Notes: generated by a model not told the origin, from the sequence alone. Counted from the first letter of the stretch, positions 1 to 8,178 are shown. The stretch: DNA of 18,906 bases from CAZMCT01 sp964564785 (GCA_964564785.1 CAZMCT010000082.1:1-18906); one strand, 5' to 3'. Translations and numbers: made by a program.

Positions 1-650
1 TCCCCCTTCAGGTCGCGCGCCAAAGCCCCCATGAACACGTCCACCGCCGCCAGCCGCTGCCGCGCCAACATCCGCGTCGACTCGTAGCGAAAACCGTCCG
101 CCAGCCGCACATCCCAGTAGTGATATTCCTGCTGCCGGCGCCAACTGTCCACCAGTTGTTGCAACGGCCGTCCCTCCCCCTGGTACTGCCGAAACTGCCG
201 CAGAACGTACAGCGTCCCCACCTCGTCCAACGCTTCCGCCTCCGCCAGAATCCGCGCTTCCAGCAGCGTCGTCCGCCGATCATTGCACAGGCGGATCGCC
301 TCGCTCGCCAGCCGCGCCGTCGCCCCAGGCAGCAGCGGCCCCGCCTCCTCCTGTAGCATCGCCGCCCCCAACTCGCGCTGAATCTCGCTTGTCGGACGCG
401 TCAACAATTGCCAGCGCTCGAACCGCTTCTGGTGATACTCGAGCACCCAACCCGCGTCGTGAAACAGCGCCGCGGCCGCCAGCGCCGTCCGGTCGGCCCC
501 CGCCCCCCCGACATCCGGCAGCGCGGCCACCAGCTGCGCCAGCCGCATCACCCGTTCGGCGTGCTCCCACAGCCACGTGTCGCGCTGCGCATCCCCCACC
601 GGCAGCGATAACAACTGCCGGGCGAGCGGAATGACTCGGTCGATCGGCAT
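1..650 (-). CDS. HD-domain protein, C-terminus cut by window edge
   Basis: 216 residues are visible from an ATG at 650-648 and the frame stays open to base 1, so the C-terminus is missing. The sequence reads as a small HD-superfamily phosphohydrolase. His30 lies in WEHAERV and His64-Asp65 in the HD doublet of LFHDAGW. A later EAEALDEVG (residues 137-145) sits where related proteins usually carry DADRLDxxG, so the last metal ligand may be Glu instead of Asp. The C-terminal part is rich in Arg, Gln and aromatic residues with no family I recognise. The gene is divergent from the two HDOD genes, with a 292-base spacer. The ribosome site is weak (GGGACC just upstream). The HD fold is fairly sure; the substrate is unknown. 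Confidence 0.75.
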   Translation of the reverse strand, partial: MPIDRVIPLARQLLSLPVGDAQRDTWLWEHAERVMRLAQLVAALPDVGGAGADRTALAAAALFHDAGWVLEYHQKRFERWQLLTRPTSEIQRELGAAMLQEEAGPLLPGATARLASEAIRLCNDRRTTLLEARILAEAEALDEVGTLYVLRQFRQYQGEGRPLQQLVDSWRRQQEYHYWDVRLADGFRYESTRMLARQRLAAVDVFMGALARDLKG

Positions 651-942
651 GCGGGGTCCCAGAAAACTGCCCGCGCCTCGCCGGACGCCACCCGCCGCCC
701 TGCCTTGGCCCAAGTGGCGCTCCCGGCCGCAGTTGCGTGCAGTCTAATCGGCGCCTCGCCACCCGGCAAGTCGGCACTACCGCACCGCGTGCCGAGCGCG
801 AGATCTTCACCCCGCTGCCGAAGGTTCTCCCACGACGGTCCGATGAATACCGCTGGATACCGCAACGGATCACAATGGCCGCGCTGCGCTTACCGGACGT
901 GTCGCTGCCGGCCGGTCCGATCCGGCACTCCCGAGGAACCGC
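651..942. other. Divergent spacer between HD and HDOD genes
   Basis: This non-coding stretch of 292 bases separates the leftward HD gene from the rightward HDOD pair and should hold both promoters. I see no convincing -35/-10 pair, no repeat and no small gene with a ribosome site. The only clear signal is GAGGAA at 933-938, four bases before the first HDOD start. Confidence 0.5.
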
Positions 943-1824
943 ATGGCCACCGCGACCGGCGTGGGAAAAGCGTTGCCGCCCGAAATCCAGCGGGCGATCG
1001 ACGGCATGGGGGAAATCAGCTCGCTGCCGGAGATCACCGCCAAGATCGTCCACGTGGTCGAGGACCCCAAGGCAACGGCCCACGAGATGCACGAGATCGT
1101 GCGCACCGACCCCGCGCTGGCGGCCAAGATCCTGCGGGTCGTCAACTCGGCCTTCTACGGACTCCCGTCACAGGTCGCCAGCCTCGATCGCGCCATCCTG
1201 ATGCTCGGGCTTTCCGCGGTCAAGAACATCGCCCTGGCCGCATCGCTGGCGCGGCTCTTCCGCGCCGAGGGCATCGCCGACCAGACCGCGGCCCGCGAGC
1301 TGTGGCGTCATTCGGTGGCCGTCGCCGTGGCGTCGCGCATCCTGGCCGGCGTCGGGAATGCCGTTCAGACCGACGAGGCGTTCGTCGCCGGGCTGGTGCA
1401 CGACGTGGGCCTGATCCTCTCGCACCAGCTCTTCGGCCCGAAGATCCGCCAGGTGATCGAGCTCTGCCACGCCACGCCCCAGCGCTTCTGCGACGTCGAG
1501 GAGCGCATCGTGGGCGCCGACCACCAGGCCCTCGGCGCCGCGCTGGCCGCCCGCTGGAGATTCCCGCCCGCGCTGCGCTTCGCCATCGCCTGTCACCACG
1601 GCCTGACCGGCGTCGCCCCCGCCTTCCAGCGGGTGCTGGCGATCGTCTATACCGCCGACACGCTCTGCGCCCGCGCCCGCTACGGCTTCTGGCTCACCGG
1701 CCGAATGCAGGAGATTCCCGACTCGCTGTTGCAGTCGATCGCCGTACCCGCCGAGCGGCTCGACGACGTGGTACAGGAGCTGCCCGAGCGCATCGATGAG
1801 GCGGAGCAGCTCTTCGCCGAGTAG
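943..1824 (+). CDS. HDOD domain protein (first of tandem pair)
   Basis: 293-residue protein that is nearly all one HDOD domain, a catalytically uncertain relative of HD phosphohydrolases found in bacterial signalling and stress proteins. Landmarks are LPEITAKIVHVVEDP (28-42), TDPALAAKILRVVNSAFYG (55-73), the ILMLGL segment (85-90), His123 in LWRHS, His153-Asp154 in GLVHDVG, His194 in GADHQ, and His218-His219. No receiver, GGDEF or kinase domain is attached, so it is a stand-alone HDOD protein. The start at 943 is supported by GAGGAA four bases upstream. The paralogue begins 19 bases after its stop, so the two are almost certainly co-transcribed. No output partner is visible. The domain is sure; the cellular role is not. 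Confidence 0.9.
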   Translation: MATATGVGKALPPEIQRAIDGMGEISSLPEITAKIVHVVEDPKATAHEMHEIVRTDPALAAKILRVVNSAFYGLPSQVASLDRAILMLGLSAVKNIALAASLARLFRAEGIADQTAARELWRHSVAVAVASRILAGVGNAVQTDEAFVAGLVHDVGLILSHQLFGPKIRQVIELCHATPQRFCDVEERIVGADHQALGAALAARWRFPPALRFAIACHHGLTGVAPAFQRVLAIVYTADTLCARARYGFWLTGRMQEIPDSLLQSIAVPAERLDDVVQELPERIDEAEQLFAE

Positions 1825-1843
1825 CGCCGCGGAGGATGGGCCG

Positions 1844-2749
1844 ATGTCCGGAGTTGCTGCCAACGCCCACTCGGACCAGAGCACGAGCAAACCGCTGCCG
1901 CCCGAACTCCAGAAGGCGCTCGGCACCGTCACTCAGCTCGCCTCGCTCCCGGAGATCACCACCCGCATCGTCCAGGTCGTCGAGGACCCCAAGGCCACCG
2001 CCCGCGAAATCCAGGACCTCGTCCGTTCAGATCCCGCGCTCGCCACCAAGGTCCTCAAGATCGTCAATTCCGCCTTCTACGGCCTGCCCGCCAAGATCGC
2101 CAGTCTCGAGCGCGCCATCCTGATGCTCGGTCTGAACTCCATCAAGAACCTGGCGCTGGCCGCCTCGCTCACCCGACTCCTGCGCGACGGCTCGATTTGC
2201 AGCCAGTTCTCCACCCGCGATCTCTGGCGCCACAGCATCGCCGTCGCCGTCGCCGCCCGCAGCCTCGCCCAGGCCGGCAAGGCCCTCCAGGCCGACGAGG
2301 CCTTCGTGGCCGGCCTCGTCCATGACATGGGCCTGATCGTCTCCCAGCAACTGTTCCCCGACAAGGTGCGCGACGCGGCCGAGGAGTGCCTCGCCAGCCC
2401 CCAACCCTTCTGCCCCCTCGAGGAGCGCCACGTCGGCGCCGACCACCAGGCCTTCGGCGGGGCCTTGGCCGCCAAGTGGAAGTTCCCACCCGGACTACGC
2501 AGCGCCATCGCCTACCACCACGAGCCCGCCGCCCTCCAGGCCGAGTTCCAGACCGTCGCGGCCCTGATCTACCTCGCCGACGGCCTCTGCTGTCGCGCCC
2601 AGCTCGGCTTCTGGCTCACCGGCTTCCAGCACGAGGACGCCGACTGGATGCTCGAGCTCACCGGCCTCAAAGCCCCCCTGCTGGAACAAATCATGACCGC
2701 ACTCCCCGAACGCCTCGCCGAAGCCGAGCAGATTTTTACCGCCGCCTGA
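1844..2749 (+). CDS. HDOD domain protein (second of tandem pair)
   Basis: 301-residue paralogue of the preceding protein, plainly a tandem duplication. Long blocks are nearly identical, such as VVEDPKATA, NSAFYGLP, RAILMLGL and DEAFVAGLVHD. The same candidate ligands are kept: His130, His160-Asp161, His201 and His225-His226. The copies diverge in their first 25 residues, here a Ser/Ala-rich lead, and in the C-terminal quarter. The ATG at 1844 is preferred because GGAGG (1831-1835) lies eight bases before it. An in-frame ATG at 1796 would overlap the upstream gene and add a low-complexity Ser run. The end of the gene is part of a short DNA duplication that also covers the stop codon (see 2736-2776). 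Confidence 0.9.
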   Translation: MSGVAANAHSDQSTSKPLPPELQKALGTVTQLASLPEITTRIVQVVEDPKATAREIQDLVRSDPALATKVLKIVNSAFYGLPAKIASLERAILMLGLNSIKNLALAASLTRLLRDGSICSQFSTRDLWRHSIAVAVAARSLAQAGKALQADEAFVAGLVHDMGLIVSQQLFPDKVRDAAEECLASPQPFCPLEERHVGADHQAFGGALAAKWKFPPGLRSAIAYHHEPAALQAEFQTVAALIYLADGLCCRAQLGFWLTGFQHEDADWMLELTGLKAPLLEQIMTALPERLAEAEQIFTAA

Positions 2750-2776
2750 ACGTCCTCTTACCGCCGCCTGACCGTC
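2736..2776 (+). repeat. 22-bp-period direct duplication over HDOD2 stop
   Basis: The 14-mer TTACCGCCGCCTGA occurs at 2736-2749, where it encodes the last residues and TGA stop of the second HDOD gene, and again at 2758-2771. Both are followed by a CGTC after one variable base, so 18 of 19 positions match at a period of 22 bases. This looks like a recent slippage duplication. Confidence 0.7.
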
Positions 2777-2944
2777 GAGCCGACACCGTTCCGCACCGAA
2801 CCGGCCGCGCGCGATGGCGCCCTTGCGGCCCCCTGCCCGCCTTCGCACGTTCCTCCCTCCTGCCGTTCCCCTGACGAGCTCGCTGACAAAGCTGGCCCGC
2901 TCCGCGCCAACCCACCCTCACGGCAGCGCCAACGGCCAATTCCA

Positions 2945-2963
2945 CGGTGCCTGTCCCCTTTTT
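2945..2963 (+). other. GGTGCCTGTCCCC-T5 motif upstream of moxR
   Basis: CGGTGCCTGTCCCCTTTTT stands out from the GC-rich spacer by its T5 run. It lies about 45 bases before the moxR start. From memory, similar GGTGCCTGTCCCC strings recur between genes in some environmental bacterial genomes, often near REP-associated transposases. Only one copy is present here and no hairpin partner is obvious, so its identity is uncertain. A TAGAAT at 2975-2980 just after it could be the moxR -10 box, but no -35 box fits. Confidence 0.3.
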
Positions 2964-3008
2964 CGACGGACTATTAGAATCCGCTCCAGGTCCTTGCAGG
3001 AGACATGG

Positions 3009-4025
<1,017 letters not shown>

Positions 4026-4028
4026 ACC

Positions 4029-4038
4029 GTAGCGTCCG
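4029..4038 (+). repeat. Partial copy of 59-bp repeat (first 10 bases)
   Basis: GTAGCGTCCG at 4029-4038, directly after the moxR stop, equals the first ten bases of the repeat copies at 5182 and 5795. It lies 16 bases upstream of full copy A. It may be a truncated tandem unit or the trace of an insertion. A ten-base match alone is weak evidence. Confidence 0.35.
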
Positions 4039-4044
4039 ACGCCC

Positions 4045-4103
4045 GTAGCCTCCGGCGGCTCGCCGGCCGTCGCACATTCGGCCGACGGGCCCTCGGCCGC
4101 TGC
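4045..4103 (+). repeat. 59-bp two-hairpin repeat, copy A
   Basis: First of three copies of a 59-base element, all in the same orientation and all just downstream of a gene of the moxR cassette. Architecture: outer arm GTAGC at 4045, a left hairpin with CCGGCG/CGCCGG around loop GCT, an 11-base linker ending in CATTC, a right hairpin with GGCCGACG, loop GGC and CCTCGGCC (one mismatch), and outer arm GCTGC at 4103. The outer arms pair with one U-G wobble. The folded form would be a three-way junction with two stem-loops. Confidence 0.85.
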
Positions 4104-4258
4104 AAATCCGTACGCGCCGTCGGCCTTGACGAACGTGGGCGGCCCGTCGGGTGCCCCCGGTGTATGTTGCTTGAACGTGTGGCTCGAGGGGCGCGTATCG
4201 TACCTCTTGCGCGGCAATTGGGGTGGGGTCAAAGCCCAACGCGCAGTAAGATGCCGGC

Positions 4259-5185
4259 ATGGGTTCCGCCCAGCCCGCCCCGTCCATCCCGCCCCGGCCG
4301 CGGGCCGCCGAGCCGCTGCTCTCGCCCGAGTTCATGGCCAGGCTCGAGCAGCTCGAGATCCTCTCGCGCAAAATCTTCATCGGCCGCATGAAAGGCGAGC
4401 GGCGCAGCAAGAAGAAGGGGGAGTCGGTCGAGTTCGCCGACTACCGCAACTACGTCGTCGGCGACGACCTGCGGTTTCTGGACTGGAACATCTACGCCCG
4501 GCTGGAGCGCCCGCTGCTGAAGCTCTTCATGGAGGAGGAGGACCTCAACATCACGGTCCTCTTCGACACCTCGCGGAGTATGGACTGGGGCGATCCACAC
4601 AAGGGGCTGTACGTCAAGCGCGTCGCAGCCGCCCTGGCCTACATCGGCCTGTGCAACTACGACCGCGTGTCGCTATATGGTTACTCGAGCACGCTCGCGG
4701 CCGAGATGCGCGGCATTCGCGGCCGGCGGCTGGCGTCGCAGATGATCCGCTGGCTGGAGGGCCTGCCGCTGGAAGGCGTCTCGGACTTCACCGCCGTCGC
4801 GAAGCGCTTCGCTGTCCGCCACGCCGGCAAGGGCGTGGTGATCGTGCTCAGCGATTTCCTCGACAAGGGCGGCTACGCGGACGGGTTGCGCTACCTCCTG
4901 AGCCGCGACCTCGACCTGTACGTGGTCCAGGTCCTTTCCCCAGAAGAGTTCGACCCCGCCCTGGCCGGCGATCTGAAGCTCCGCGACGTGGAGGACGACG
5001 ACCTGGCCGAGGTCACGATCAGCAAGCCGCTGCTCGACCGCTACAAGGCCAACCTCCAGGCATACTGCCAGGGGCTGAAGGATCACTGCACGCGGCGCGG
5101 CATCACTTATCTCTTCACCAGCACGCGCGTCAGCTTCGACGTGCTCGTGATGGCCTACCTCCGCCAGCGCGGGCTGTTGCGGTAG
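4259..5185 (+). CDS. DUF58 protein, MoxR partner
   Basis: 308-residue DUF58 protein. The family signature is the YRNYVVGDDLRFLDW stretch at 62-76. A von Willebrand A-like fold follows, with the metal-site motif DTSRSM (103-108) and a second conserved aspartate in VIVLSDF (194-200). No membrane segment is seen, so it is probably cytoplasmic and works with the MoxR ATPase encoded just upstream. The first 20 residues are Pro/Ala-rich and may be a tail. No good ribosome site precedes the ATG at 4259, and Met26 is a possible alternative start. The stop TAG (5183-5185) lies inside repeat copy B, so the repeat defines the C-terminus. The von Willebrand/BatA-type membrane proteins often seen in such operons are absent. 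Confidence 0.93.
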   Translation: MGSAQPAPSIPPRPRAAEPLLSPEFMARLEQLEILSRKIFIGRMKGERRSKKKGESVEFADYRNYVVGDDLRFLDWNIYARLERPLLKLFMEEEDLNITVLFDTSRSMDWGDPHKGLYVKRVAAALAYIGLCNYDRVSLYGYSSTLAAEMRGIRGRRLASQMIRWLEGLPLEGVSDFTAVAKRFAVRHAGKGVVIVLSDFLDKGGYADGLRYLLSRDLDLYVVQVLSPEEFDPALAGDLKLRDVEDDDLAEVTISKPLLDRYKANLQAYCQGLKDHCTRRGITYLFTSTRVSFDVLVMAYLRQRGLLR

Positions 5186-5240
5186 CGTCCGGCGAAACAC
5201 CGGGCGTCGTACATTCGGCCGACGGGCCGTCGGCCGCTGC
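5182..5240 (+). repeat. 59-bp two-hairpin repeat, copy B
   Basis: Second copy, same length and orientation as copy A. The left hairpin keeps GTCCGG/CCGGGC pairing (one T-G wobble) around a changed loop, CGAAACA. The right hairpin GGCCGACG-GGC-CGTCGGCC is perfect. The outer arms GTAGC/GCTGC pair with one wobble. The TAG of its first arm is the stop codon of the DUF58 gene, so the element abuts or has replaced the original end of that gene. Confidence 0.88.
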
Positions 5241-5275
5241 GAATGCGAGCCCCCCGGGGCCGCTTCGGCGGTGTG

Positions 5276-5303
5276 TTCGCGGACTCCGCGCCCGCGGTAC
5301 AAT
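5276..5303 (+). promoter_or_regulatory. Possible promoter of the NPF-repeat gene
   Basis: TACAAT at 5298-5303 matches a sigma-70 -10 box at five of six positions and is AT-rich against a GC-rich background. TTCGCG at 5276-5281, 16 bases upstream, is only a weak -35 box. Transcription would start about 10-15 bases before the ATG at 5323. This would let the small gene be expressed separately from moxR and the DUF58 gene. Confidence 0.35.
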
Positions 5304-5322
5304 CATCGCTCGAGGCATAACC

Positions 5323-5733
5323 ATGGCACAAGGAAGCAACCCCCAGCCGCCCCGCCCCCCAGTGCCCGGCAATCCGTTCGCCTCCAGCCCGCCACCCGGC
5401 CTGCGCAACCCCTTCGCGTCGGAGCCGGCACCCGCCCCCCAGAATCCGTTTGCGCCGCCGCCTGCGAGTCACCCCTCTGGGCAGCCGGCACCCGCCGGCG
5501 CGATCCCCGTCGAGACGCTCAAAAACGCGCTCAAGGCCTTCAAGAAGCGGCTGAAGCTCGCCCGGCTCGACGACGAGTCGCGCCTCGGCCACGGCCCGAT
5601 GAGCGGCGGCGGCCGGTCCGGCATCACGGCCATCACGCCACCCGCCAAGTACCCGGCCGAGGTGTGGGAAGAGCTCCACCGCCAGGGGAAGCTGCGGCGA
5701 GCGGGGAGCGGTATGTACGAGCTGCCCGAATAG
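5323..5733 (+). CDS. Small protein with three periodic NPFA motifs
   Basis: 136 residues in two parts. Residues 1-63 are Pro/Ala-rich, apparently disordered, and carry NPFA at 17-20, 29-32 and 41-44, exactly 12 residues apart. Residues 64-136 look folded: a basic helix (LKNALKAFKKRLKLARLDD), then a Gly-rich turn GPMSGGGRSG, an AITPPAKYP stretch and an EVWEELHRQGKLR helix ending near the C-terminus. I recognise no named domain; I believe similar C-terminal segments occur in other planctomycete hypothetical proteins, but that is from memory. The start at 5323 has GAGG at 5312-5315. It follows DUF58 in the same direction with repeat copy B between, and copy C follows it. A link to the MoxR/DUF58 system is inferred from position only. 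Confidence 0.8.
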   Translation: MAQGSNPQPPRPPVPGNPFASSPPPGLRNPFASEPAPAPQNPFAPPPASHPSGQPAPAGAIPVETLKNALKAFKKRLKLARLDDESRLGHGPMSGGGRSGITAITPPAKYPAEVWEELHRQGKLRRAGSGMYELPE

Positions 5734-5794
5734 AGAAAGCAGCGCTCGCGGGTACCTTCGGCCAAGGCCCGGATGACCTCTTTCGTCCGCGCCC

Positions 5795-5853
5795 GTAGCG
5801 TCCGGCGGCTCGCCGGACGTCATGCATTCGGCCGACGGGCCGTCGCCCGCTAC
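5795..5853 (+). repeat. 59-bp two-hairpin repeat, copy C
   Basis: Third copy, the most symmetrical in its outer arms: GTAGC at 5795 and GCTAC at 5853 are perfect complements. The left hairpin GTCCGGCG-GCT-CGCCGGAC is a perfect 8-bp stem. The right hairpin has one mismatch (GGCCGACG against CGTCGCCC). It lies in the spacer between the convergent NPF gene and dGTPase gene, 61 bases after the NPF stop. The same-length design with changes mostly in loops or as wobbles suggests the fold is under selection. Confidence 0.88.
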
Positions 5854-5884
5854 AGACGTGGACGCGCAGCGCCACGCACTCGCC

Positions 5885-5898
5885 CGCGGGAACCCGCG
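5885..5898 (-). terminator. Hairpin directly after the dGTPase stop
   Basis: CGCGGG-AA-CCCGCG is a perfect inverted repeat ending one base from the stop codon at 5899-5901 of the leftward dGTPase gene. There is no U-tract, so a classical intrinsic terminator is doubtful; it could protect the 3' end or be chance in GC-rich DNA. Confidence 0.35.
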
Positions 5899-7005
5899 CT
5901 ACCCCAACCGCTCAAACTCCGCCAGGCAGTACCGGTCCGTCATCCCCGCCACGTAGTCCGCGACGACGCGCCGCAGCCCATCCGCCGCAATCCGCCGCCG
6001 AAAGCGCTCCGGCATTCGCTCCGGCTGCGCGACGCACGCCTCGAAGACCGTGCTCAGCGTCCGCCGCGCCCGCTCGTCGGCCGCCGTCAGCAGCCGACTC
6101 TGGTACAGGTGCGCCCGCAGAAACGCGTCCAGTGCGGCCAGCCGCCGATCCGCGACCGCGCTCAAGCGCACCGAGCGCAGACCGCCCGACCAGGTGACCA
6201 CCGCGGCCGCCTCGACGAGCTCGCGCTGCATGCGGTCGATCGCCGGCCGCAGATGCCCGCGCCAGCCCTCCCCCGGCGGCCCTTCATACGCCGCCCGCCA
6301 AAGCTCAACCTCGCCGAGTGCTTCGAGCGTCAGCAGGCCCGCATACAGCCCGTCTTGCACGTCGTGCAGCGCATACGCCAGCCGGTCGGCCAGGTCCACC
6401 ACCGCACTTTCCACCGGCACATCCGCGGCCGCCGACTCGCCGGCCGGCCGGTCATAGGGCGTGCAATGTGCGGCCAGGCACTGCCGCACCGCGCGCGTCA
6501 GGTTCAATCCGCGGAACGCCGGATACGGATGCTCCAGCAGCTCGACCACCCGCAACGTCTGGCGGTTGTGCTCGAAACCGCCTTCTGCGGCCAGGCAGGC
6601 GTCCAGCGCCCGCTCGCCTGCGTGGCCGAACGGCGGATGCCCGAGGTCGTGCGCCAGGGCGGCCACTTCGGCCAGCTCCGCACTCAGCCCCAAGTGCTCG
6701 GCCAACACGCGCGCCAGGTGCGCCACCTCCAGCGTGTGCGTCAGCCGCGTCCGGAAATGGTCGCTCTCGGGCGCGACGAAAACCTGCGTCTTGTGCTGAA
6801 GGCGACGGAACGCAGCCGCGTGGACCACGCGCTGCCGATCGAGCACCAGCGGCGCCAGCCCCCCGGCCGCCGGGTCTGCGTGTTCGCGGGTGAGATCCAA
6901 GGTCCGTACCCAGCAGATTCCGCCGCGTGCCGCCGGGCGCTTCGGCCGGCATTGGAAGCCCGCTTGCCAGGTGCAACCTGCCCGCCACCTCGCGAACACA
7001 AACAC
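5899..7005 (-). CDS. dGTPase-like HD triphosphohydrolase
   Basis: 368 residues from a GTG at 7005. The core matches deoxyguanosine-triphosphate triphosphohydrolases, which cut dNTPs to nucleosides and tripolyphosphate: RVVHAAAFRRLQHKTQVF (59-76), His90 in RLTHTLEV, His119-Asp120 in ALAHDLGHPPFGHAGE, and Asp207 in VDLADRLAY. The C-terminal helical domain ends with TDRYCLAEFERLG. The first 35 residues are Trp/Cys/Arg-rich and look unlike the family; a TTG at 6900-6898 would give a more typical start just before LDLTREHAD. No strong ribosome site decides this. With the GTG start the gene lies 26 bases after the secreted-protein gene, suggesting co-transcription. Family is sure, preferred nucleotide and start are not. 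Confidence 0.88.
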   Translation of the reverse strand: MFVFARWRAGCTWQAGFQCRPKRPAARGGICWVRTLDLTREHADPAAGGLAPLVLDRQRVVHAAAFRRLQHKTQVFVAPESDHFRTRLTHTLEVAHLARVLAEHLGLSAELAEVAALAHDLGHPPFGHAGERALDACLAAEGGFEHNRQTLRVVELLEHPYPAFRGLNLTRAVRQCLAAHCTPYDRPAGESAAADVPVESAVVDLADRLAYALHDVQDGLYAGLLTLEALGEVELWRAAYEGPPGEGWRGHLRPAIDRMQRELVEAAAVVTWSGGLRSVRLSAVADRRLAALDAFLRAHLYQSRLLTAADERARRTLSTVFEACVAQPERMPERFRRRIAADGLRRVVADYVAGMTDRYCLAEFERLG

Positions 7006-7031
7006 ACGCCCGGAATCGGGCCCGCCGCCGT

Positions 7032-8108
7032 CTACGCCCCGTCGCCCGTCGCGGCCCCCTCACTCGCATCCTCGGGCGCCTCGCGCAGCGAGTAGTTCTG
7101 CCCGGTCGCGTTCTGGAGCAGCAGCACCCACTTTTCCCAGGCGAGTTTGATCGGCGTCGTGTCCGCCTTGCGGAGCGCGTCGGCCAGGTCCGGCCCCGGC
7201 GGCGGCGGCTTCAGCAGTGCGAGCAGCAGCTCTTCGCCGACCAATCCCAGGCGCTCCATCCCGTTTCGCAGCTCCAACTGCTCGCGTGACGCCGTCTTGT
7301 CGCGCACGTCCACCAGCTTCGACTCGCCCGTCGCGTATTGCTCCAGCGCGTAGCGGACCATCACCGCCACCACCTCTGTCAGCCGTTTTCGCTCGGCCTC
7401 ATCCAGCGAGCCGACCACCTTCGTCAAAATCCGCAGCCCCGCATCGTCAGCCCCGGCCGCCGAAACCGCCCCCACCGCGTACTCGCGGCCCCGTGCCTCC
7501 AGCAGGTCCAGCAACGCCCCCGCCACCGCCTTCGCCTCCGCACCCGGCACCTCGGTGAAGTTCATCGCCCCGTAGATCGTCTTCAGCGTGTCACGCGATT
7601 TCTCACGTTTCCCGGCCTCTTTCAGCGCATCCAGCACCCGCTGATACGAATCACGCCCCGCCGCGACCAGCTTCGGACGCAGGCCCCGCAGCCCCACCAC
7701 CGCCGCCGCCCGCACGCCCACACGCTCGTCTTGCAGCAGTTCCACCAGCAGCGCCTGGCTCTCCACCACGTTAAACTGGTTGACCAGTGTCACCAGCCGG
7801 GTGGCCGGCACCAGGTCCGCCCGCTTCACGGCCGGGCCGATCAGCTCGAGCCCGACCGCGGCGTACGCCCGCTTGAACGCCTCGCTGCCGTCGTACGCCG
7901 CGCGCAGTTCCTCGCTCGCGGCCCGGGCCTCGGCGTCGTTCGCGACGATCTTCGCCAGTCGCGCAGTGACGTAGGCACGTATCTGCCCCCGGTCCTCCTC
8001 GGTCACGTCGGTTCGCGTATTCAGGGCCGACAAGTCGGCCGGGGGGTCCTGGGCCGTGGCCGCCATCCCCAAAACCCCCAACAGCAATGCGAAGGCAAGG
8101 CGCTGCAT
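7032..8108 (-). CDS. Secreted helical (HEAT-like) protein of unknown function
   Basis: 358 residues. A signal peptide covers 1-19: MQR, a hydrophobic run FALLLGVLGMA, then ATA before Gln20, fitting signal peptidase I cleavage; there is no lipobox. The rest is Leu/Ala/Glu/Lys-rich and predicted helical. Segments such as ALLVELLQDERVGVRAAAVVGLRGLRP resemble HEAT-type helical repeats, so a protein-binding scaffold outside the cytoplasm is plausible. I recognise no catalytic motif. The ATG at 8108 is preceded by GGAGA five bases upstream, which decides the start over in-frame positions further up that would read across the N gap. The dGTPase gene lies directly downstream. Confidence 0.82.
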   Translation of the reverse strand: MQRLAFALLLGVLGMAATAQDPPADLSALNTRTDVTEEDRGQIRAYVTARLAKIVANDAEARAASEELRAAYDGSEAFKRAYAAVGLELIGPAVKRADLVPATRLVTLVNQFNVVESQALLVELLQDERVGVRAAAVVGLRGLRPKLVAAGRDSYQRVLDALKEAGKREKSRDTLKTIYGAMNFTEVPGAEAKAVAGALLDLLEARGREYAVGAVSAAGADDAGLRILTKVVGSLDEAERKRLTEVVAVMVRYALEQYATGESKLVDVRDKTASREQLELRNGMERLGLVGEELLLALLKPPPPGPDLADALRKADTTPIKLAWEKWVLLLQNATGQNYSLREAPEDASEGAATGDGA

Positions 8109-8178
8109 GCGAGTCTCCGATTCAGGCCGGCGCGAAACAGCCGGGGGGCATTCTACTGGCCCGCGGGCGGCGTGCCAC

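Noticed and set aside
5773..7095. Long open frame antisense to the dGTPase gene
   Set aside because: Arg/Pro/His-rich translation with no domain; the minus-strand frame carries clear HD motifs.
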